From: Borreliella californiensis
GTDB taxonomy: Bacteria; Spirochaetota; Spirochaetia; Borreliales; Borreliaceae
Direction: 5' to 3'
DNA length: 64,000 nt
Assembly: GCF_014205885.1 (NCBI RefSeq)
Contig: NZ_JACHFB010000002.1
Span: forward strand, 98,443-162,442
Shown here: piece after piece, positions 45,921 to 55,629 of the stretch
Layout of the letters: each line of letters opens with the position of its first letter
Numbering within the stretch: the stretch's first letter is position 1
Made by a program: the position numbers and the translations under genes
Notes under the pieces: model-generated
Told to the model about the DNA's origin: nothing
What the model saw: the letters and a program-made list of their open reading frames with translations, nothing else
Databases searched by the model: none

Positions 45921-46979
45921 ATGGCAAATAATCCAGGAGCTTTATCTCAAGATGATATAGATAGTCTTTTAGAGTCTATTAACTCGTCTGAAAGTTTATC
46001 CTTAGACGAATCCCTTTCTAATGTTATATCTAGTCCAACAGGCAAAAAGCAAAAAGTTAAGGTTTATGACTTTAAAAGGCCAGATAAATTTTCAAAAGAG
46101 CAGGTTAGAACGGTTTCAAGTTTTCATGAGGCATTTGCCAGGTATACTACAACCTCACTTTCTGCTTTGTTGAGAAAAATGGTTCATGTTCATGTAGCCT
46201 CAGTTGACCAATTAACCTATGAAGAGTTTATTAGGTCAATACCCAACCCTACAACTTTAGCAATAATAAATATGGACCCTCTTAAGGGATCTGCTATTTT
46301 TGAAGTTGATCCAACTATAGCATTTGCTATAGTAGATAGGCTTTTTGGGGGAGATGGGGATACGATTAAAGATAAAAGCAGAGATTTAACAGAAATTGAG
46401 CAGTCTGTTATGGAAAGTGTTATTATTCGTATACTTGCCAATATGAGAGAGGCTTGGTCTCAAGTGGTTGATTTAAGACCAAGATTTGGGCATATTGAGG
46501 TCAATCCACAGTTTGCTCAAATAGTTCCTCCTACAGAAATGATTATTTTAGTAACTCTTGAGGTTAAAATAGGAAAAGTAGAAGGACTTATGAATTTTTG
46601 TTTGCCTTATATTACTATAGAACCTATTGTTTCTAAATTATCAACAAGATATTGGCATTCTTTGATTGGGGTTGGAACTACTAGCGAGAATCTTGATGCT
46701 TTGCGTGAAAAGTTGGAAAATACAGCAATGCCTTTGGTAGCAGAAATAGGGGAGGTTAAACTTAAAGTAAGAGAAATTTTATCGCTTGACAAAGGCGATG
46801 TTTTAAATCTTGAATCTTCTCTAATAAATAAAGATTTGACTTTAAAAGTTGGTACTAAAGAAAAGTTTAAATGTAGAATGGGTTTAATGGGGAATAAAGT
46901 TTCAGTGCAAATTACAGAAAAAATTGGAGATATAAAAGGTTTTGATTTATTAAAAGAGCTTACAGAAGAGGTTGAGTGA
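45921..46979 (+). CDS. fliM: Flagellar switch protein FliM
   Basis: 352 aa. The N-terminal LSQDDIDSLL is the CheY-P binding peptide, followed by the central CheC-like domain (LFGGDGD) and a C-terminal SpoA domain. It reads CheY-P and sets rotation direction. Confidence 0.95.
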   Translation: MANNPGALSQDDIDSLLESINSSESLSLDESLSNVISSPTGKKQKVKVYDFKRPDKFSKEQVRTVSSFHEAFARYTTTSLSALLRKMVHVHVASVDQLTYEEFIRSIPNPTTLAIINMDPLKGSAIFEVDPTIAFAIVDRLFGGDGDTIKDKSRDLTEIEQSVMESVIIRILANMREAWSQVVDLRPRFGHIEVNPQFAQIVPPTEMIILVTLEVKIGKVEGLMNFCLPYITIEPIVSKLSTRYWHSLIGVGTTSENLDALREKLENTAMPLVAEIGEVKLKVREILSLDKGDVLNLESSLINKDLTLKVGTKEKFKCRMGLMGNKVSVQITEKIGDIKGFDLLKELTEEVE

Positions 46980-47023
46980 TAGTTGTTTTATTTATTAAAC
47001 TTAAATTATTAAGAGGTTGAATT

Positions 47024-47365
47024 ATGAGCGTAGATGAAAAAAGTGCTAATGGAGAAAAGCCAGAAATAAAAGGGGTTAAGCTTCCCGATTTAATTGACAC
47101 TTTACCGGAAGGAGTTGATCCTAGTAATTTTGGGCTTTTAATGGATGTTTCTATGCAGCTTACTGTAGAACTTGGAAGAACAGAGCGCAAAATAAAAGAC
47201 ATACTTGGAATGTCTGAGGGCACGATTATTACTCTTGATAAGCTTGCTGGTGAGCCTGTAGATATTTTAGTAAACGGTAAAATAGTTGCCAGGGGAGAAG
47301 TAGTTGTAATTGATGAAAATTTTGGAGTTAGAATTACTGAGATAATTAAAACTAAAAATGAATAA
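47024..47365 (+). CDS. fliN: Flagellar switch protein FliN
   Basis: 113 aa, C-ring component. The SpoA domain [22 protein letters not shown] and [23 protein letters not shown] (family blocks) is clear. It overlaps fliO by 8 nt. Confidence 0.94.
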   Translation: MSVDEKSANGEKPEIKGVKLPDLIDTLPEGVDPSNFGLLMDVSMQLTVELGRTERKIKDILGMSEGTIITLDKLAGEPVDILVNGKIVARGEVVVIDENFGVRITEIIKTKNE

Positions 47366-47984
47366 TAAATTTTTATTTTTAGTTTTAATAACGTTTTTTA
47401 ATTTTTTTGCATATGCTAATTCACAAGAACGGCTAAATTCAGAATCTGCTGGTTTGGAAAATGAATCTAGTTTACCAATTTTTGAAGATGATAAGGCAAA
47501 TTTTGATAACAATGGTAGTACTCAGCCAGTTTCTCTTTTCAATGTTTCGGATTTGGTTAAGATAGTTTTATTTTTACTTATTGCTTTTTTTATCTTTTTC
47601 TTATTAAAGAAGTTGATTTTTTATTCAAAAAAAAGCAAATATGAACAAAATTCTAATTTAATTAAGGAACTTGTTTTTTACGAGATAGATGTTAAAACCT
47701 CAATAAGAATTATAAACATATTAGACAATGTTTACATATTGTTGGTTTCTAGCAATTCTTCTACGGTGCTCAAAGAGATTAAATCTGAAGAAGAGCTTGA
47801 GGATTTAAAACTTAGGCTTGGCAAAATTAATGATTCTGCTAAGAAAGATTCTTTTCAATCAATCTTTAAGAAAATTTTACTCAAAAAAGAAGAAATTCCT
47901 TTTTCTGGGAATGATTATGTTAAGTTTGAGAAGAAAATTGAGACTTCACTTAAGGATAAACAAGATAGATTGAAAAAATTTTAG
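47358..47984 (+). CDS. fliO: Flagellar export protein FliO (FliZ)
   Basis: 208 aa: signal-like N-terminus, a short periplasmic part, one transmembrane helix (about 65-90) and a FliO-type cytoplasmic domain ([21 protein letters not shown]). Called FliZ in B. burgdorferi. There is no SD of its own; translation probably couples to fliN. Confidence 0.85.
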   Translation: MNNKFLFLVLITFFNFFAYANSQERLNSESAGLENESSLPIFEDDKANFDNNGSTQPVSLFNVSDLVKIVLFLLIAFFIFFLLKKLIFYSKKSKYEQNSNLIKELVFYEIDVKTSIRIINILDNVYILLVSSNSSTVLKEIKSEEELEDLKLRLGKINDSAKKDSFQSIFKKILLKKEEIPFSGNDYVKFEKKIETSLKDKQDRLKKF

Positions 47985-47994
47985 AGGGTTTATT

Positions 47995-48759
47995 TTGAGA
48001 AAGTGTTTTAATTTTTTTTTATTTTTTAGTGTAACAAGCTTATCTTTTGCTCAAACAAAATCTTTACAGACCACCAGTGGGCTTAATTTTCCGTTTTTAA
48101 ATTTTGAGAATATTGGTGGTTCAGAGATAGCTTTTTCTTTGCAACTTTTAATTCTATTAACCATTATTACTCTTTCTCCGGCGTTTTTAGTTTTAATGAC
48201 TTCGTTTTTGCGAATATCCATAGTTTTGGATTTTATCAGGCGTGCTTTATCTCTTCAGCAATCTCCTCCTACTCAGATAGTAATGGGATTGGCTTTATTT
48301 TTAACCATTTTTACTATGTGGCCAACTTTTAATTCTATATATGAACAAGCTTATTTGCCCCTTAAAGAGTCAAAGATAAATTTTGATGAATTTTATAACA
48401 AAGGAATTGCTCCTCTTAGAATTTTTATGTATAAGCAGATGTCTGATGGGCGTCATGAAGAGATTAGATTATTTATGAGTATGAGTAATTATAAAAGACC
48501 AAAAAATTTTAGCGAAGTGCCAACACATGTTTTAATTGCAGCTTTTATTTTGCACGAGCTTAAAGTAGCTTTCAAGATGGGAATTTTAATATTTTTACCT
48601 TTTATAGTTTTAGATATTATTGTTGCTTCTGTTTTAATGGCTATGGGTATGATAATGTTGCCTCCTGTAATGATATCTTTGCCTTTTAAGCTTATTCTTT
48701 TTGTAATGGTAGATGGCTGGACTTTAATTACTAGTGGTCTTATTAAAAGTTTTATGTAA
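47995..48759 (+). CDS. fliP: Flagellar export protein FliP
   Basis: 254 aa with a cleavable signal (MRKCFNFFLFFSVTSLSFAQ) and four transmembrane helices. FVVTSFLRISIVL-like block (MTSFLRISIVLDFIR) and GMIMLPPVMISLPFKL are the family signatures. Starts at TTG with GAGGG upstream. Confidence 0.95.
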   Translation: MRKCFNFFLFFSVTSLSFAQTKSLQTTSGLNFPFLNFENIGGSEIAFSLQLLILLTIITLSPAFLVLMTSFLRISIVLDFIRRALSLQQSPPTQIVMGLALFLTIFTMWPTFNSIYEQAYLPLKESKINFDEFYNKGIAPLRIFMYKQMSDGRHEEIRLFMSMSNYKRPKNFSEVPTHVLIAAFILHELKVAFKMGILIFLPFIVLDIIVASVLMAMGMIMLPPVMISLPFKLILFVMVDGWTLITSGLIKSFM

Positions 48760-48767
48760 GGTTATAT

Positions 48768-49031
48768 ATGACGGCAGGACACATTCTTTATTTAATTAGA
48801 ATTTCTATTGAAAACATTATTATTTTATCAGCCCCAATGTTGATTATAGCCCTTATAGTTGGTCTTTTGATTTCAATTTTTCAAGCTATTACTTCAATTC
48901 AAGATCAAACCTTGAGTTTTATTCCAAAGATTATTGTTATACTTTTAACTATTGTGATTTTTGGTCCTTGGATTTTGAATAAGCTTATGCAGTTTACTTA
49001 TATGATTTTTAGTCAATTGCAAAATGTTTAG
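48768..49031 (+). CDS. fliQ: Flagellar export protein FliQ
   Basis: 87 aa, two transmembrane helices. LIVGLLISIFQAITSIQDQTL is the standard FliQ block (family motif near residues 28-48). Part of the FliPQR export gate. Confidence 0.94.
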   Translation: MTAGHILYLIRISIENIIILSAPMLIIALIVGLLISIFQAITSIQDQTLSFIPKIIVILLTIVIFGPWILNKLMQFTYMIFSQLQNV

Positions 49032-49042
49032 TTTATGATTAA

Positions 49043-49852
49043 TTGTACTATTGGGATAAAATTTTGAATTTGAGTTTTTTGGTTTTAAAATCTTTTACAA
49101 TTTTACCTGTGTTGGTTAGAATTTTTATGTTTTTAAAATTTTCTCCATTGTTTTCAACAATAAAAATTGGATATTTTAATTTTTTCTTTTCTTTGATTCT
49201 CTCTGTAATTATTGTTGAAAAGATTCAAATTATTTATCCTTTAGACAATATGCTTTCTTTTACGTTAATTTTATTAGGAGAGGCTATTTTGGGCCTTATT
49301 CAGGCATTTTTTGTTAATATAATTTTTAATGTTTTTCATTTAGTTGGATTTTTCTTTTCTAATCAAATTGGGCTTGCTTATGCAAATATTTTTGATGTTT
49401 TTTCAGAAGAAGATAGCATGATTATTTCACAAATTTTTGTTTATATGTTTTTGCTTTTGTTCTTATCAAGCGAATTTTTACTTCGGTTTTTTGTGATTGG
49501 CATACATGATTCTGTTTTAAATATTAGGGTTGAACATTTGGTTAATATGAGAAATTCAGAATTTGTCAAGCTTTTGCTTATGTCTTTTGGATTTCTTTTT
49601 GAAAAAGCGCTATTAATTTCGTTTCCAATATTATCTTTGCTTTTACTTTTTTATCTAGTATTGGGAATACTTTCAAAGTCATCGCCCCAGATTAATTTAT
49701 TAATAATTAGTTTTTCAACTTCGCTATTTTTAGGGTTGTTAATTTTGTATATTGGATTTCCAAGCTTAGCAATATCTGCAAAAAGAGTTATTGAACTTTC
49801 CCTAGATTCTCTTGCTAGTTTTTTAAAATTGTTTTCTAGAGTTTTAAAATAA
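49043..49852 (+). CDS. fliR: Flagellar export protein FliR
   Basis: 269 aa, about six transmembrane helices; follows fliQ and precedes flhB, as expected. The start is uncertain: TTG 49043 has no SD and may depend on coupling to fliQ. Its stop overlaps the flhB ATG. Confidence 0.9.
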   Translation: MYYWDKILNLSFLVLKSFTILPVLVRIFMFLKFSPLFSTIKIGYFNFFFSLILSVIIVEKIQIIYPLDNMLSFTLILLGEAILGLIQAFFVNIIFNVFHLVGFFFSNQIGLAYANIFDVFSEEDSMIISQIFVYMFLLLFLSSEFLLRFFVIGIHDSVLNIRVEHLVNMRNSEFVKLLLMSFGFLFEKALLISFPILSLLLLFYLVLGILSKSSPQINLLIISFSTSLFLGLLILYIGFPSLAISAKRVIELSLDSLASFLKLFSRVLK

Positions 49853-50970
49853 TGATAAAAGATGAATTTTTGATTAAAAGTTGGTATATTCCTCTTGATT
49901 TTTTTTCTGCAGATGATGAGGGAAGAACCGAATTACCTACTGACCAGAAAAAGCAAAAAGCAAGAGAAGAAGGACGGGTATTAAAGTCAGTCGAAATTAA
50001 TACCGCTGTTAGTCTTTTATTGTTATTTGCATTGTTTTTTTTCATGCTTTCGTATTTTACTTTAGATTTAATAGCTGTTTTTAAAGAGCAGGCCAGTAAG
50101 CTTCCTGAAGTTATGCATATGAGTATTTATGCTATGGGTTTTGCATATATTAGATCTATCATGGGTTATGTTGTTTTGTTCTTTTTTGCAGCATTAGTCG
50201 TTAATTTTTTTGTCAATATTATTCAAGTAGGCTTTTTTATTACTTTTAAGTCTTTAGAGCCAAAGTGGGATAGAATTAGTTTTAATTTTTCCAGGTGGGC
50301 AAAAAATTCTTTTTTTTCAGCAGGGGCTTTTTTCAATTTGTTTAAAAGTTTGTTAAAAGTTGTTATAATATGCTTGATATATTATTTTATTATAGAAAAC
50401 AATATAGGCAAAATTTCTAAGCTTTCGGAGTATACACTCCAGTCTGGGATTTCTATTGTGCTAGTGCTTGCCTATAAGATATGTTTTTTCTCAGTAATGT
50501 TTTTGGCAATTGTAGGGGTATTTGATTATTTGTTTCAAAGGTCTCAGTACATTGAGAGTTTGAAAATGACAAAAGAAGAGGTAAAGCAGGAAAGAAGGGA
50601 AATGGAAGGTGATCCTTTACTTCGATCTAGATTAAAAGAGAGAATGAGGATTGTTTTAAATACCAATTTAAGAGTAGCTATTCCTCAAGCAGATGTGGTA
50701 ATTACAAATCCAGAACATTTTGCAGTTGCTATTAAGTGGGATAGCGAAACAATGTTAGCTCCAAGGGTGCTTGCAAAAGGTCAAGATGAAATAGCTCTCA
50801 CAATTAAAAAGATTGCAAGAGAAAATAATGTTCCTTTAATGGAAAATAAACTACTTGCAAGAGCTCTTTATACTAATGTTAAGGTTAACGAGGAGATTCC
50901 AAGAGAATATTGGGAGATTGTTTCAAAAATTCTTGTGAGAGTATATTCTATTACTAAAAAGTTTAATTAG
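49852..50970 (+). CDS. flhB: Flagellar export switch protein FlhB
   Basis: 372 aa: short N-terminal extension, GRTELPTDQKKQKAREEGRV, four transmembrane helices, then a cytoplasmic domain. The autocleavage motif, normally NPTH, reads NPEH here (Asn286-His289). The Asn-Pro bond is retained, but the Thr is Glu. It controls the switch from rod/hook to filament export with FliK. Confidence 0.94.
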   Translation: MIKDEFLIKSWYIPLDFFSADDEGRTELPTDQKKQKAREEGRVLKSVEINTAVSLLLLFALFFFMLSYFTLDLIAVFKEQASKLPEVMHMSIYAMGFAYIRSIMGYVVLFFFAALVVNFFVNIIQVGFFITFKSLEPKWDRISFNFSRWAKNSFFSAGAFFNLFKSLLKVVIICLIYYFIIENNIGKISKLSEYTLQSGISIVLVLAYKICFFSVMFLAIVGVFDYLFQRSQYIESLKMTKEEVKQERREMEGDPLLRSRLKERMRIVLNTNLRVAIPQADVVITNPEHFAVAIKWDSETMLAPRVLAKGQDEIALTIKKIARENNVPLMENKLLARALYTNVKVNEEIPREYWEIVSKILVRVYSITKKFN

Positions 50971-50978
50971 AGGTTCTA

Positions 50979-53072
50979 TTGTTGGATGCTAGAAAAAATT
51001 CTATATTAGGGTATTTGGGACTTAATAATAAGTCCGATTTGATAATTTCGGTCGGTTTAATATTTATTGTTGCTGGATTTATTTTGCCTCTTCCTGCAGT
51101 TATTTTGGATGTTTTGATTACGGTTAATTTAGTAATAAGTCTTTTAATTATTTTAATTGTTCTTTATTCTAAGAGATCTCTAGATTTCTCTGTTTTTCCC
51201 ACATTGCTGCTTGTGATGACTATTTTTGGGCTTGTTCTTAACATTTCTTCTACTAGGTTAATTTTAACTAAGGGTATAAATTTTGATGGACAAATGATAA
51301 GGACATTTGGGACATTTGTTGTGGGCAGTTCTGGAATTCAAGGACTTGTTGTTGGGTTTATAATATTTATAATAATTATTGCTGTTCAATTTGTTGTAAT
51401 TACTAAAGGAGCAACAAGGGTAGCTGAAGTTGCAGCTCGGTTTGCCCTTGATGCACTTCCTGGTAAGCAAATGGCCATTGATTCTGCCTACAGCTCTGGA
51501 AATTTGACAGAAGAAGAGGCTACAAGGCAAAAAAGTGATTTACAATCAGAAGTCAATTTTTATGGTGCAATGGATGGAGCTTCTAAATTTGTATCAGGAA
51601 ACGTTAAGGTTGGATTTTTAATAACCCTTATAAATATTCTTGGTGGTTTGTTAGTGGGAATAACTTTGCAGGGTCTTAACTTTAGTGAAGCTCTTAATAA
51701 TTATGTTTCATTGACAGTTGGTGATGGGCTTGTGTCTCAATTGCCAGCTCTTTTAATTTCAACGGCTACGGGCCTGATTGTTACTAGGTCGATTTCAAAA
51801 AATAGTTTTGGTGGCGAGATTTTTGAGCAATTCACAAATCATTTAGGAATTTATTGGATTGTTTCTGGGTTTTTATTTTTTTTAGCTTTTCTTCCTGGAT
51901 TTCCAACCTTAATTCTTATTTTTTTAAGTTTGGTAATTGCATTTTTAGCTTATTCTCTTTCAGGAATAAGACAGAAAGAAGAAATAGATAAAAAGATGAA
52001 ACTTGAAGAAGAGCAGGCTTCAATTTATTCAGACAAAGATGTTGCCCCTGTTGTTCCGCTTGATCCACTGGCTCTTGAGATTGGATATAATCTTGTTCCA
52101 ATAGTTGATGATACAAAAACCTCTGAACTACTTGATCGTATTGTTAAGATAAGGCGTGAGATTGCATTTGAATTTGGAATAGTTGTGCCTAAGATTAGAA
52201 TAGTTGATAATATGCGACTTGAGCCCAATGCTTATTCTTTTAAACTAAGAGGAGTTGAAGTTGGGCGAGGCGAGATTAAGCTTGGTAAATTTTTGGTGAT
52301 AAATGTTGGAATTGATTCTGGAATAGATGGAGATCTTGTTAAAGATCCTTCGTTTGGACTTCCTTCTCTTTGGGTAAATGATGATGGGCGAGAAACTGCT
52401 GAAAAATTAGGATATACTGTTGTAGACCCTCCTTCGATTATTGCTACTCATATGACAGAGCTTATTAAAAGACATTCTTATGAAATTTTGACTCGTCAAG
52501 ATGTTCAAAATACTCTTGATGTTTTTAGAAAGGATTACGGAGCTATTGTTGAGGAGGTTCTTAAGAATTTTTCAGTTGGGGAGATTCAAAGAGTTTTACA
52601 GGGTCTTTTAAAAGAGCAGGTTTCAATTCGTAATTTGGTTACAATTTTTGAAACAATTGCAGATTTCACAAGTATTACTAAGGATATATTTTTCTTGATT
52701 GAAAAATGTAGGCAATCAATTGGAAGGCAAATAACTAGTGGGTATTTAGATTTAAATTCTGAGCTTAATGTAATAACTTTAAATCCCGGTTTTGAGCAAA
52801 TAATAATTGATTCTCGTGTAGAATCCAATCACGATCTTATAAGCTCAATTGATCCTAATTTAAAAACTAAATTTATTTATGAACTTTTCAAAATTGTAAA
52901 CGAAGTTCAAGTAGAAGGGTTTTATCCAGTTGTTCTCTCAAGTGAATCGTCAAGGCCTATGATAAAAGTGATAACAAGTAGAGAGATCCCAGATCTTGTT
53001 GTTATGTCTGTTTTAGAGGTTCCCCAAAATATTAAAGTTAATGTTCTTAAAACAGTAGAGGTTGAAGAATAA
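50979..53072 (+). CDS. flhA: Flagellar export gate protein FlhA
   Basis: 697 aa, full length. Eight N-terminal transmembrane helices include the FHIPEP region (ARFALDALPGKQMAID), and the cytoplasmic domain has EQASIYSDKDVAPVVPLDP and LGYTVVDPPSIIATHMTE. It forms the nonameric export gate. TTG 50979 follows AGAGG. Confidence 0.95.
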   Translation: MLDARKNSILGYLGLNNKSDLIISVGLIFIVAGFILPLPAVILDVLITVNLVISLLIILIVLYSKRSLDFSVFPTLLLVMTIFGLVLNISSTRLILTKGINFDGQMIRTFGTFVVGSSGIQGLVVGFIIFIIIIAVQFVVITKGATRVAEVAARFALDALPGKQMAIDSAYSSGNLTEEEATRQKSDLQSEVNFYGAMDGASKFVSGNVKVGFLITLINILGGLLVGITLQGLNFSEALNNYVSLTVGDGLVSQLPALLISTATGLIVTRSISKNSFGGEIFEQFTNHLGIYWIVSGFLFFLAFLPGFPTLILIFLSLVIAFLAYSLSGIRQKEEIDKKMKLEEEQASIYSDKDVAPVVPLDPLALEIGYNLVPIVDDTKTSELLDRIVKIRREIAFEFGIVVPKIRIVDNMRLEPNAYSFKLRGVEVGRGEIKLGKFLVINVGIDSGIDGDLVKDPSFGLPSLWVNDDGRETAEKLGYTVVDPPSIIATHMTELIKRHSYEILTRQDVQNTLDVFRKDYGAIVEEVLKNFSVGEIQRVLQGLLKEQVSIRNLVTIFETIADFTSITKDIFFLIEKCRQSIGRQITSGYLDLNSELNVITLNPGFEQIIIDSRVESNHDLISSIDPNLKTKFIYELFKIVNEVQVEGFYPVVLSSESSRPMIKVITSREIPDLVVMSVLEVPQNIKVNVLKTVEVEE

Positions 53073-53075
53073 TAT

Positions 53076-54242
53076 ATGGTTCAATATTTTACAGAAAAAG
53101 GTCCAACTTATAATGAAGTCATAGAAATAATTAAGAAAAAATATGGTAAGAATGCTAGGGTTATGACTTATAAAACCGTTCCTCATGGAGGGATTTTAGG
53201 TTTGTTTAGCAAAGATTGGGTTGAAGTTTCAGGTTATGTTAGGTATGACATTGGCAATCAACAGATTAATATTGAAGATGAAAAGCGAAAGATTCTTCAA
53301 AGCATTAAAAGAGAAGAAAATTCTTCAATTGAAGATGTGCTTAAAGAGGTTAAGTCTCTTAAAACAGAACTTGCTCATAAAAAAGAAAATATTAATCATC
53401 CAACAATTACAAAAATTGAAGACATTTTAAGAGAAAATGATTTTTCTGAAAACTATATTAAAGACATTAACGAGTTTATTAAGAGAGAATTTAGTTTGTC
53501 AGATCTTGATGATTATGAGAGGGTCAGAGAGGATGTTGTTTTATATATCGCAAAGACAATTAAATGTTCGGGATCTATTATTGATAATCTTAAGAAAAGG
53601 GTTTTTATTTTAGTTGGTCCAACAGGTGTTGGAAAGACTACCACAATTGCAAAACTTGCAGCAATTTATGGTATTAATGGAGAATCTAAGAGTTTAAATA
53701 TTAAAATTATTACTATTGATAATTATCGTATTGGAGCTAAAAAACAAATTCAAACTTATGGTGATATTATGGGCATTCCGGTTAGAGCAATTGAGTCTTT
53801 TAAAGATTTAAAAGACGAAATTACTGATTCAAAGGATTTCGATCTTATACTTGTTGATACAATTGGCAAAAGCCCTAAAGATTTTATGAAGCTTGCTGAA
53901 ATGAAGGAACTTCTTAATGCTTGTGGAAGGGATGCTGAATTTCATTTGGCTGTAAGTTCTACTACCAAAACATCAGATGTCAAAGAAATATTTCACCAAT
54001 TCTCTCCTTTTAATTATAAAACTGTGATTTTTACCAAAGTGGATGAAACCACTTGTGTTGGAAATTTGATAAGTTTGATTTATGAAATGAAGAAAGTAGT
54101 TTCTTATGTTACGGATGGGCAAATTGTTCCTCATAATATCAGTGTTGCAGAACCACTTACTTTTATTAGAAGAATAAATGGCTACAGAATAAGCGATGAT
54201 TCAGAGTTTATTAAGAAGATAAAAAGTAAATCTTATTATTAA
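53076..54242 (+). CDS. flhF: Flagellar placement GTPase FlhF
   Basis: 388 aa, SRP-type GTPase that sets flagellar number and subpolar position. G1 [17 protein letters not shown] is near residues 184-200 and DTIGKSP is the G3 site. It follows flhA by 3 bp and precedes flhG. Confidence 0.94.
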   Translation: MVQYFTEKGPTYNEVIEIIKKKYGKNARVMTYKTVPHGGILGLFSKDWVEVSGYVRYDIGNQQINIEDEKRKILQSIKREENSSIEDVLKEVKSLKTELAHKKENINHPTITKIEDILRENDFSENYIKDINEFIKREFSLSDLDDYERVREDVVLYIAKTIKCSGSIIDNLKKRVFILVGPTGVGKTTTIAKLAAIYGINGESKSLNIKIITIDNYRIGAKKQIQTYGDIMGIPVRAIESFKDLKDEITDSKDFDLILVDTIGKSPKDFMKLAEMKELLNACGRDAEFHLAVSSTTKTSDVKEIFHQFSPFNYKTVIFTKVDETTCVGNLISLIYEMKKVVSYVTDGQIVPHNISVAEPLTFIRRINGYRISDDSEFIKKIKSKSYY

Positions 54243-54253
54243 GGAAAGTTATA

Positions 54254-55141
54254 ATGGAAGATCAAGCTCAAAGTTTGAGAGATATGATGAGATTAAATGG
54301 TAAATTTAATTTTTCAGTTGATGAGAAAGTTCAAAACAGTAAAACAAGATTTATTGCTGTTAGTAGTGGCAAAGGCGGTGTTGGTAAAAGCAATATTGCA
54401 ATTGGACTTGCTCTTAAATATTCTGAGCTTGGCAAAAAGGTATTAATACTTGATGCTGATATTGGAATGGCTAATGTTAATATTTTGCTTGGAGTTATCC
54501 CCAAGTATAGTATATATCATATGATTGCTCAAAGTCGTGATATTAGAGAAGTAATAACAAAGACAGAGTACAATATTGATCTTTTAGCTGGTGCTTCTGG
54601 TACAATGGAGCTTTTAGATCTCTCTGATGTTGATGTTAATAAATTTATAAAAGAATTATTAAAAATATATGAATATGATATAGTTGTAATAGATACTAGT
54701 GCTGGAATTTCAAGGCAAGTTATTTCGTTTTTACTTTCTAGTGACGATGTTGTTATTGTTACTACTCCAGAACCTACTTCGATTACCGATGCTTATGGAA
54801 TAATAAAGGTTTTGTCTTATAAGATGGAGAATTTAAAAAATTTAAGACTTATTGTTAATAGAGTAGCTAATGTTAGTGAGGCTAAGGGAGTTGCTAAAAA
54901 GGTTATAGATATTTCAGGGCAATTTTTAAATTTAAATATTGATTATTTGGGTCATATTTATGAGGATCAAAACATTAGAAGTTCTGTTTTTAAGCAAAAG
55001 CCTTTTGTTTTGGTAAATCCAAATAGCAAAGCTAGCTATTGTCTTGATTCTATTGTTGCCATCCTTGAGGAGGTTTCTCTAGATAATAGAAAAAGAAGAG
55101 GGGTTATAGGTTTTATATTAAGATTTTTTGGTGTGGAATAA
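54254..55141 (+). CDS. flhG: Flagellar number regulator FlhG (MinD-like)
   Basis: 295 aa, MinD/ParA ATPase. Deviant Walker [19 protein letters not shown], near residues 38-55, and [10 protein letters not shown] as Walker B. The N-terminal [11 protein letters not shown] resembles the FlhF-activating DQAxxLR motif. It works with FlhF. Confidence 0.94.
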   Translation: MEDQAQSLRDMMRLNGKFNFSVDEKVQNSKTRFIAVSSGKGGVGKSNIAIGLALKYSELGKKVLILDADIGMANVNILLGVIPKYSIYHMIAQSRDIREVITKTEYNIDLLAGASGTMELLDLSDVDVNKFIKELLKIYEYDIVVIDTSAGISRQVISFLLSSDDVVIVTTPEPTSITDAYGIIKVLSYKMENLKNLRLIVNRVANVSEAKGVAKKVIDISGQFLNLNIDYLGHIYEDQNIRSSVFKQKPFVLVNPNSKASYCLDSIVAILEEVSLDNRKRRGVIGFILRFFGVE

Positions 55142-55147
55142 GACATT

Positions 55148-55627
55148 ATGTTTGTAAGCAGGGAATTAAAGTATATTTTATTAACTAGTGTGTCAGCATT
55201 GGTTATTTCGGCAGTTTTAGGCCTGTTTTGTGGCTTATCATTTTTTACAATTTTAATTAGATCTTTTTTGCAGTTTATATTTTTTTTGGTTATTGGACTT
55301 TTAATTGAGTTTATCTATAAGAAATATTTATCAAATCTTTTTTCAACGGAATTGTCTGGCGATATAGAAAATAAACTTCAAGATGATAAGAAGAGTGTCA
55401 AGGATTTTAAAGAGAATCTTGATTTTCAAAATAAAAATTCTCTTTATGAGAATTCTCAAAATAACAGTAGTAGTGTTGATTTTATAGAAGAGGTTAAAAA
55501 GTATAAATTTGATACTGAAGACATGGGTAGGGGGAGTGACAAAAATAAAAAAATTTCATTTATTGAAGAGAATGATCCAAAAGTTGTTGCAGATGCTATT
55601 AAAACTTTAATGAGCAAGAAGGAATAA
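55148..55627 (+). CDS. Small membrane protein with FliF-like C-terminal tail
   Basis: 159 aa. Two transmembrane helices (about 8-30 and 33-55) are followed by an acidic, disordered linker and a C-terminal helix NDPKVVADAIKTLM. That helix resembles the FliG-binding tail of FliF (KPEDVAKLIRTWL): Pro, Val-Ala, Ile, Lys/Arg-Thr align, both at the protein end. It may therefore contact FliG or a similar partner. It lies between flhG and the FapA-like gene; otherwise unrecognised. Confidence 0.65.
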   Translation: MFVSRELKYILLTSVSALVISAVLGLFCGLSFFTILIRSFLQFIFFLVIGLLIEFIYKKYLSNLFSTELSGDIENKLQDDKKSVKDFKENLDFQNKNSLYENSQNNSSSVDFIEEVKKYKFDTEDMGRGSDKNKKISFIEENDPKVVADAIKTLMSKKE

Positions 55628-55629
55628 AT

